Shown here in pieces: positions 55,728 to 64,000 of a stretch of DNA of 64,000 bases. Position 1 is the first letter of the stretch, and each line of letters starts with the position of its first letter. Both the position numbers and the translations under genes were made by a program. Below the pieces are notes generated by a model that worked only from the letters and a program-made list of their open reading frames with translations, did no database searches and was not told the DNA's origin. This DNA comes from Russula earlei (taxonomy: Eukaryota > Basidiomycota > Agaricomycetes > Russulales > Russulaceae), in NCBI GenBank assembly GCA_025769875.1, contig JAGFNK010000297.1:1-64000 (forward strand), written 5' to 3'.

Positions 55728-58700
55728 TTATAGTAACACTTCACTATATACTATATTCTTAGTGGAAGCCTCCCTCTTCTCTTCCTCCCAAATCACCTTG
55801 ATGTTGGAGACAGAGGTCACCCTTGACACCCCAACATAGAATTGCCCATGTGTGAAGACTGGCTTTCTTAAATCCAACCCAACATGTTTCAGTGTTTGCC
55901 CTTGTGACTTGTTGATGGTCATGGCAAAGCATGCCCTCACAGGGAATTGCCTCCTTGTAAACTTGAAAGCAACTTGATCCTCTGTTGGTTGGCAAGGGAT
56001 CCTTGGGATGAAGACCTTCTCCCTTGCATGCTCCCCTGTTATCAGCTCAACTTCTAGCACCCTGTTGCTAGACCTCCTCAAGATCCCTCTGCTCCCATTG
56101 CAGACACCATGCCTGGCATCCAAGTTCCTCAGCACCATCACAGGACAACCCACCTTGAGCTCTAGCTTGGCAAGAGGAAGTCCAGAGCAGTTGATAGAGT
56201 TCAGGTACTCCACTGGATAGTTCAGCATCACATCAGCATCCCCACTCTGCTCAGAAGTGGGAATGCTGTCTGCACTCTGAAACACCTGTCCTCTCCCTGG
56301 GAACCTCCTAAGCACCTCCTTGTTGATGCTGTCCACATCAGTGTTAAGGCTAGAAAGGATGGCGCGCTCTGCAAAGAACTGGGAAGAAGGGTTGCCAGTG
56401 TCAAGGCCAGGGTAGATGCTGTCAATCAGAGAGGAAACTGTGTTCTCCCTGCACTTCATATAGGGGGGAAGATGGATGATAGAGTTTGGATCAGTGTGCC
56501 TGCCTTTTCCAACCTCCAGTTGCCACTGTGCAAAGTTGGCCTCAGCTTGAATGCCAGTGTTGAGGCGCATATTTTGGTGGAGATGAAGCACTGTGATGGA
56601 TCTCCAGAGGGGGGAGTGCTGTAGGCAGGCACCTACTATCTGAGGCCTTGATCCTTGCACAATAACAGGAAGGATCTGCTGAAAGTCACCACCAAAGACA
56701 AAGGTAAGTCCACCAAAGGGCTTGTCAGAGCCACAGATGTCCTGGAATGACCTGTCCACTGTCTCCATCACATGCCTGTGCTGCATGGGAGCCTCATCCC
56801 AAATGACCAAGTCAGTAATGCGAATCAGGTCTGCTAAGTGTGAGTTTTTGGGGATGTTGCAGACAGTGGACTCATGGGAGGGAATGGGGATCTTGAAACA
56901 GGAGTGTGCAGTGCGCCCTCCCTTGAGAAGGAGTGCAGCAATGCCAGAGGAAGCAACACAGAGCACAATCTTGTGTTGAGAGCGCAGATGGTAGCAGAGG
57001 GTGTTGTAGAGATAAGTCTTTCCAGTACCCCCAGGGCCATGAAGAAAGAAGATCTCCCCTGTCTTGTTGAGGACAGCAGAGGTGATCCCCACAAAAGCAG
57101 TCTGCTGGTCAATATTAAGTTTGTCAATAGACTCAGCTGCAAGAACAGCCTGTTCCTCTAGATCATACTGGTGCTGCTCCTGAATGAGGGGATTCCCTGC
57201 AATGGCCCCCCAGTTCTCAACAAACTGAGGCATGGTTGGCCAATCCTGAAGTCTCTTGGCAGAGTGGGAGAGGAGGAGGTCAATGAGATAGAGGCCATAG
57301 TCCTTCACCTGTTCATCAGTTGGCTCTGGGATGTTGAGATGATGCTGGAGCTTGTGCTTGAGGTCATCACAGATAGATGCAGAGAATCTGTCCCAAAGTG
57401 CCCTAGGTTGAGAAGGGATGCAGTCCTTGAGGATGGTGACAAAGAGGTGGCGCAGCTGAGCACCTGTGCACATATGACTGGCTTCCTCCAAGCATTGCTG
57501 CCACTCTTGATCATCTTCTAGAAGACCTCTTGCAATGCAAGCCTCTCTGAAAGAGGGATAGAGAGTGCCTTCAAATGAGCAAAGGTGTTCAAAGGAGGTT
57601 GCACCCTTGACAGAGGTGAGAAGGAGGCGCAGGTAGAAGCGCTCTCCAGAAGTAGGGTGAGCATGGAACATCCTCCCAATAGCAAAGCCCCTGTCCCTTG
57701 GAGTCCACCTATGAGTGCTTTTGTTCCAGACCATCTTGGAGGGATAATCTTGGTAGAGAAGATCCAGAATGTCAGAGCCCTCTGGAGCAGCAGCATTGGC
57801 CTCAAACCATCCAGTGAGTGTGGTGGGCTTATTTGGGACTTCCTCAAGAACTTGAGGATTGTAGACAACACTGTGCTGATCAGGAAGATGGACCTGGAGG
57901 CGCACCACATTGGGAACCTGCTCCTGCAGCTCAAAGAGAAAGAGTCTCCACACTGCCTCACAGCTGCTGACATATCTTGCATCCAAGTAGAGCTTGACCT
58001 CATCCATGCACCTGCCAAACTGCATAGTGGTCCTGTCATGGCCCTTGTAGACATACTTGTAGATATACTTGAGAGCCTTGACAGAGGCAACAGACTCCAC
58101 ATTGATGTGACACCTGTACTTCCAGATGAGAAAAGGGGAATGACAGACCACCCATTGGTTTGTGATCTCCTTGCCACCAATGAGATGAGCATGGCCAGTG
58201 TCCCTCCTCCTGGTGCGCGCATAAGAGTCCTCAGTCACAGAAGTCTCCTCCCTAAAGGGCTTAGGAAAACCCTTGGAACATGAGCCATTCACCATGCAAG
58301 GGGAATTCCTGTTCTGGTTGCCACAGGGCCTGTGAACCATGAACTTCTTGATGAGTTCAAGCATTTCAGGATTGTCTTCTGGGAACTCAGAAGACATGAG
58401 ACTGTCAATCTGGTCAGGGGTGCGCAACTTGGAGTGGGGCTGAAGGAAGACAATGATGTGGGCATGGGGGAGGCCCCTCTTCTGAAACTCTATGGTGTAA
58501 AGGTGAGCTGCCCAATCACCCAGCAAGCCAGCCTTGATGTCATTGATGAGGGACCTGAGCTTGGCATGAAAGACTCTGACCACCAAGTCAGGGCGCTCAT
58601 TGGCAGTCTGCCCAGGAAGGAGAGCAGAGTGAACCTCAGGCCAAGAGGGATTGGCAGTCATGGTGATGAAGAGGTCACCCCCACCATAGAAGCGGTTGAT

Positions 58701-60127
58701 GGCCAAGGCATCTTGGAGATGCTGCTGCATGTTTCTGGTGCTGCCAGAGAAGCTGGAGGGAAGGATGAATCTCTTGCCTAGTTGGTCCCTGTCAACATCA
58801 ACATTGGCAGCAACAGCATCTGCCAGACCCTTATAGATCTCCACCCTGAGCTTGTTTTGATTCATCCTGATGAAGTTAAGGCGATACTGCTCTGCAACTG
58901 CCCATGCCTCACAGGCATACACTTGAAAGAGTTTGCCAGAGAGGAAGATGTGATGAGAGTCAGAGAGATGAGGGCGAATATGAAGACGATAGCGATGAAA
59001 TTGAGCCAAGGAAACACACTTCCTCTGAGCAGGGCCACCTTGATAAGGGATGTTTGGGAACCATCCTAACTGGCCAGTGGGAAAAAGCAAGACATATCTG
59101 AGTGAGGGGTAGAAAGGATGGGTATCAGAGATGCGCTGTAGAGGGCCCTCCCTTAGGTGTAAGATGATATCTTGTGAATGCCTAGGCTCATCCCCATCAC
59201 CTGGAATAATGGCTGCAATCTCATGGATGGCAGCATCAGGGGCATTATAGCGATGCCTATCACATGCAGCATCAAAGTGAAGTGAGAGAGTGCAATCTTG
59301 CTCTCTAGGAAGGTGGCGAGTCAACTCATAAGCCTGCTTGAACTTCTGGACTGCAGCATGAGAGCGATAGAGCATGTCCTGAAGAGTTTGCATGGTGTTT
59401 TCATGCAAGTGAGAGTTGGCAGGATGGGCCATGCGCATGTTGAGGGCCTGGTCAGGGTCATAAATATAGAGTTGAGCATAAGAAGGAGCAGCAGCATCAG
59501 GTCCCTCTGGTGGCAAAAGAGACCCAATTCTGTGAATGAGCTCCCCATGCAGCTTAAAGACCCAAGGCCCTTGTCCTTGATTAACAGAATGATCCACTTG
59601 TCTTCCCACTGAGGTAAAGGCCAAAGCATTGTTATAAGAGAGAATATGAAGGCGAAATGCTTTAGAAAGTGGATCTTGGCCAGTGAGGAGGTTGTAGAGC
59701 TCAGGAGGACATGGATGAAGAGGAGGAAGGGCAATCTTGCCACTCAAGCAACACATGCCAAACCTGGGGGTCCTTTGAGATGAGTTGGTAAGGCGCTCAT
59801 CTAGCCAATGGAGTGCCTTGCAGAAAGAACATTGAATGGTCAAGTCTTTAAGATCATGAATGGTCCATGTAGGATCAAAAGGACATCGTGCAATTGGCAC
59901 TTGAGGTGGCAGCTGAGGTTGGCCCATATCTGGATGCTATAATATATTAAGTATATTTAAAATTTTCACTTTAAAGATTTGAGACTTACAGGCAAGGGAT
60001 CTTCTGGATAAACATGAGCATGAGGATAAGGAGGAGGGCTTGGAGGAGCAGAGGATGGAGAAGGAGGTGGAGAAGGAGCAGCAGAAGATGGGGAAGAAGG
60101 AGGGGAAGAAGGAGGGGAAGGAGCAGG

Positions 60128-60168
<41 letters not shown>

Positions 60169-60169
60169 A

Positions 60170-60241
<72 letters not shown>

Positions 60242-60895
60242 CACATTCACAGGAAATCCTAACATTGAGGGTGGGCCAGAAGGGGTTAAAGTTGTCTATA
60301 GAAATGTAAGTTGATTAAGCTAAAACAAAATATATATAATTAAAACTTACAGGGGCATGGACATGAACTCTTTGCTGTGGAGGAGGAATGGCAGCAAGCT
60401 GAGCAGCCAAGTTAGCTGGCAAATGCTGATACTGCCTAATAGGATAAGGAAAGGGGGGGTTAGTAGCAAAATCAGGAGTGGAGACAGAGCCAGAGCGAGA
60501 TTCATAGACAGAAGCAGAAGCAGCAACAGAGCCAGAGCCAGAGCCAGAGCCAGGAGCAGCAGAATGTGACCTTGTAATAATCTACAACTTTCATTTACTA
60601 TAAATGTCTATTTTGAGATAAAGTTGACTCACAGGAGGAGGGGCAAGGAGAGAAGGTCGACCACGACGTTGTGGAGGAGCAGGCATTGGTTGAAGGGCTG
60701 CCAATTGAGCAGCCAAATTAGCTGGTAAGTGATTATAGACTTGGCCTTGAAAATGAACAGGTTGTCTGGCAGTTGAGGTACTGGCAGGTGTTCTACGCTG
60801 TTCAGGGCTGCCCAAAGTGCGACTGGCACGCTCAGCTTGGCGAGCAGCAGCTTGTGATTGTTGAGGAGATGTGGGAGGAGTGTCAGACATGGGGG
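55728..60895 (-). CDS. Helitron Rep/PIF1 helicase protein, main exon intact
   Basis: This is the rolling-circle transposition protein of an autonomous Helitron. Predicted coding exons are 60633-60895 (ATG at 60890, MSDTPPTSPQQSQ), 60351-60581, 59990-60295 and 55728-59936. The introns are 51-55 nt, all in phase 0. The main exon has the Helitron N-terminal finger (CSFCKALHW...FGMCCLSGKI), the HUH motif GLPHAHIIVFL (about residue 486 of the main ORF) and a two-Tyr block KYIYKYVYKG (about 620). The PIF1-type helicase has Walker A GPGGTGKTYL (about 964), VIWDEAPM, FGGDFQQILPV, TINKSQGQTLKHVG and YVGVSRV. No stop interrupts the 1399-codon main ORF, unlike its neighbours, which suggests recent activity. 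A further upstream 45-bp exon (60952-60996) is possible. Confidence 0.88.
60121..60242. repeat. GGAGCA hexanucleotide repeat inside Helitron exon 3
   Basis: About 20 tandem GGAGCA units with one GGAGAA variant lie within coding sequence. On the minus strand they read as alternating Pro-Ala. A linker expansion in the N-terminal part of the protein is implied. Confidence 0.92.
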
Positions 60896-61049
60896 CTAAT
60901 AAAAGAGACAGGATCATCAACACTGCAGTAATTAAAACATAGTAAATATACCTTGTTGATTGTTGAAAAGGGTGGAAGTTGGAGGGTTGTGAGTGACTGA
61001 AAAACATATTTAAAATAATATCCAGCTGTCCAGAAAGTGAGAGACTCAC

Positions 61050-63588
61050 TTTATAAAGAAACTGGGCTGTTCAGCAGGGGCAGAGGATGGTGGTTGGAGG
61101 CAGAGGAAGGATTTCCGCAGCACCAACAGGCAAGCACCTGTTCTCAGATGAGCCAATTCTGCATCGCGTGGAGCCCGGCCCGGTTAACCGGCCATGTCCC
61201 CTCAACCCAGGTTCCGCGTCCCGCGTGCTGTTCAGCTGCAGAGCACAGCCTAGCCAGTTAACTGGCCCATAAGCTTCATTTGCTCTTCAAAGTCAAAGTC
61301 AAAAGAAAATATATATTCATTTGATAACAAACATATATACAGAAGACTATAAAAGAGCCAGGAGAGTACAGGAAAAGATGCGCACTCCACATGCATGGTT
61401 GTTGCTGTTGTTGTAGCCCTGGTAGAGCCCTTGCTCACCCAAATTTCCATTTGGCTTGCTTTCTTTTAGTTTTTCCATGGCCTCGCCCAAGGCAGGCGCT
61501 GCTTGATTCACTGTGGCCATCCATTCCGGGGCCTTTTCCCCACAATGCCTGAGACGCATCAACTCTTGGAAGCGGCCAGTGTCCTGGTGGTGGGAGAATC
61601 TGGACCGATGCGCTCACAGGTGGCAGCCAAGAGCCGTGTGCCCTCCACTCCTCATGCGGTGCCTGGTGTTTGCATTTCATGCCAGATGTCACACTGTGAA
61701 GGAAATGGGATAAGAGAAAAGCCACAAAGCTCAAAGCGTGAAATCACGCACGCGGAAACCGTTGCGTGTCGTCAAGGTTTCGGGTGTGGGAATTGGCCGG
61801 TCGCGTGTCGCAGGAGATTGAAAAAACTGAGGATAGGGAATCAGATAGGAACCCAAAAGAGAAAAGAAAAAGAAAAACGCACACATGCATTGGTAAAGGA
61901 AAGCCAGCTGGAACTGGCAAGGCATGCACACATGCACGGTCACCGCATGGAAAGCACCCGTTTCTTGCCAGACGGATCGATGCTGATGGAGTGAAAAACA
62001 GAAAAAAAAAACTGAAACGCGCACAGATAGGTCTTGGCCTGGAGTTGCCGCACATACTGGAACAGGCATTTGCATGTGCTGGCCAGGTGACGCACGCCCG
62101 CCCAGGTCGCCACTGTACGCCAAACCTGCACCGGGCGAGCGACCGCCGGCGAGCTGCATCATTGGGATCGCCTTGCAGGATAGCTGGACAGACACCGCCG
62201 ACTTGGCATTTGCACTCGAGGTACGTCTATGCTCGGCGCGCCACTTGCATCACCCCTCTCCTCGATGGGGTGGATGAACCGACGCTTTCTTGCGTTCCAG
62301 GCCCTCTGTCTTCCCGCCGTTCACGTGTGGGCGTGCGAGCTCTTCGAGACGGCGTCCGCGCTGCGTTTTGCGGCCATGTGAGTCCTCCTCCTGAACGGCA
62401 TGCAGAGTTTCATTTCTCTTTTGTTTTACTGAATGTCCCCCCAGAGGGGTGAGAGGGTGAGAGAGAGCGCGCGAGAACGAAAAGGAAAAAAAAAAACGCA
62501 TGCACAAAAATGAGGCCCCGCAGAAGAGCTCCAGTCACTGGCAGCTTGAGTCTCAGTGAGCGATTCAAGGCAGGGGCCAGTGGGTGGAAGCAGCTTGAAG
62601 GGCCTCGCGGTCGTTAAGGCCATGAGTGGGAATGCTTAGACCGAAAAGGAGATGAGCGCAAAGCTAAAGAAACAAAAGAAATCTCACCTTTTCATTCGCC
62701 CGTGCGAGATGCCTGTCTCGTGAACCATTTTGACGGCCGCGTTGTACATGCGCGCCGTGCGATGGCAGAGCATGGGGAAAAGAGAGGCGGGAGTGAGGAG
62801 TGGAGTGGACGACAGGCCCTGCGTCCGGTGTGGCCCCAGGAGCAGCGCGAGGAGCGCGAGGGCCAGCGGGGCGTGGCGGGTTGGCGTGGCAGTGTGCGCG
62901 TAGGGCAGGACGGCGTGGCGGACGTGGTGTCGCGGGGGGTGTGGGGCGGCGCCACCATCTGCGATGGGTTGCTCAGGCTGCTTCGTGTTGCTGAAGGCGG
63001 CGTGCACAGGAGGAAAGGGGATTGGGGGGAAGCAAGTAGAAGAAGAGCTTTCAAAGGCCTGCTTGAAAAAAGGGTGTAGGGAGAGGATGAGAGAGAGCGC
63101 GCGAAAATGAAAACAAAAAACGCACCTGTGGAAACGACAGGTCGCGGGAGAAAACTCAAATGTCTTGGAAGTAGCCTTGAGGAACCTGGCAGCTTGGGAG
63201 TGTTGACCTGGGACCAAAGGGAAGGGAGAGTGGTGAGGGGAAGGAGAGGAAGAACGACGGCAAATGAGAAAACGAACGCGCGTCGTTTTACACGCACGAA
63301 ACGTGTCACATGCGTGGACCACTCCTCACCGTCTTGACGGCTGTGTCATCGCCGTGACGCTGGTTGTGCTGTCACTGTGAGAAAGGGTTAGAAAAAGTGT
63401 GCATAGTGAGACGGAAAAGAAAGAAAGAAACAAAAAACGAAAGGAACATGAAACGCGCACCGGATTCGTGATTGGCAATTGCACGATTGGTTTTGATGGT
63501 CACTGGGTGTTCTCGTGGTCTTGTCTTGGCTTGGAGTGGTCACCCGTGCTGAAAGGAACTTGCAAAGCAAAGTGCAGAGGAGAGCAAG
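61050..63588 (-). other. Unidentified region with serial intron-like blocks
   Basis: This region lies 5' of the Helitron gene on its strand. At least six times the minus strand shows a GTGCGTTTTT-like donor, a T-rich tract and a YAG acceptor. Examples are 63372-63461, 63063-63126 and, less completely, near 62450-62510, 61990-62030, 61840-61890 and 61710-61750. Exon-like sequence between them includes a frame reading RHCGEKAPEWMATVNQAAPA and LGEAMEKLKESKPNG (61440-61560) and RFLKATSKTFEFSPATCRFH (63130-63210). No family is recognised and a single continuous reading frame could not be built. It could be a real multi-exon gene, a decayed one, or sequence captured by the Helitron. Confidence 0.35.
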
Positions 63589-64000
63589 TGTCACCGACTG
63601 GGGGCGGTGTCGCTGACAAATCGGTTCATGTGCGAGACGAGCGCAGCGAGTCGAGCGAGACACTAAGTCCTCGCGAGTTTCAGGGATCTCGGAGACAACA
63701 CTGTCAAGACAGATGTGTTCCACGGAGAGGGGAGATTACAAATAAGTCTTCGCGTTGGGAAGACTTATGAGTAGGAAGAGTTTCAGAGAGATTTGCTTGA
63801 AGTCTTGCAAGCCTACAAGTTCCGAAGCAAGAAAACCAGTGATATTTCACAGGAGAACAAGCTTAGGGCTGGTCCTCGTAGAATAGCAGTCTTATATACA
63901 TGTTAGATACTATATCAAATAGTATCCTTGAGGTGGAAGTGAGGCGATCGAACTGGAACACGCGGGAAACGTCTGGTATGTGTGAGGCTATGGAAGGATC
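63589..64000 (-). repeat. Partial LTR related to the chromovirus LTR, cut by the window edge
   Basis: It begins TGTCACCGACTGGGGGCGGT, like the LTRs at 46878 and 53749, and follows them in order with many substitutions (for example GTTCATGTGCGAGACGAGCG). The AGAACAAGCTTA block is retained near 63853. A new element of the same lineage therefore starts here, or it is a solo LTR; its interior is outside the window. Confidence 0.88.

Noticed and set aside
60014..60309. Arg/Ser- and Glu/Gln-repeat frames on the plus strand
   Set aside because: They are shadows of the GGAGCA repeat inside the Helitron coding exon.

Overview
This window reads as a transposon-rich stretch of a filamentous Basidiomycota genome, most likely an Agaricomycete. 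The evidence is: genes split by many 50-60 nt introns; a Plavaka-type DNA transposon; Ty3/gypsy chromoviruses, a Ty1/copia element, a Helitron with a Rep/PIF1 helicase protein and a hAT element; and paralogs of a multi-pass membrane protein family that I associate with Agaricomycetes. There are no bacterial operons, CRISPR arrays or ribosome-binding sites. All family names come from pattern recognition in the translated sequence; no database search was possible.

Layout. 1-5515: remains of retroelements (an unplaced ORF on the minus strand, a family-A LTR without a target duplication, and the 3' half of a chromovirus with its 3' LTR). 6311-18942: a 12.6-kb Plavaka DNA transposon with recognisable terminal inverted repeats. 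It carries a decayed transposase, fragments resembling host genes (splicing factor Prp6 and an amidase), a spliced accessory gene and an Ala/Pro-rich ORF, and it is itself invaded by two solo LTRs, each with a perfect 5-bp target duplication. 19236-33598: the conserved host island: an RTT106-type histone chaperone, two membrane-protein paralogs, DIM1 (18S rRNA dimethyladenosine transferase), ARG1 (argininosuccinate synthase), TMA64/eIF2D and a BBC1-like actin-patch protein. 33942-39783: a complete copia element (385-bp LTRs, TSD AGGGG) sitting 343 bp upstream of the BBC1-like start codon. 39784-44764: unassigned exon-like sequence, a decayed lineage-specific gene and a third membrane-protein paralog. 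44765-55394: a hAT transposon split by a family-A solo LTR and by a complete 7.4-kb chromovirus (TSD CATCC). 55395-61.0 kb: a foldback inverted repeat and a Helitron whose 1399-codon main exon is open. 61.1-63.6 kb: unidentified sequence with serial intron-like T-rich blocks. 63589-64000: the start of another LTR related to the chromovirus at 46878-54240.

The host genes are ordinary housekeeping functions (ribosome maturation, arginine synthesis, translation recycling, chromatin assembly, endocytosis) with no obvious shared pathway. The most informative signals are in the mobile elements. The chromovirus has a primer-binding site that is perfectly complementary, over 12 nt, to the predicted 5' end of its own RNA, which points to Tf1-style self-priming. 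The copia element has a primer site matching the anticodon arm of initiator tRNA-Met, as in half-tRNA priming. Sequence decay of the LTR elements is almost entirely CpG transition, including changes that hit the protease and reverse transcriptase active sites. Two chromoviruses carry an extra zinc-knuckle ORF downstream of the chromodomain.
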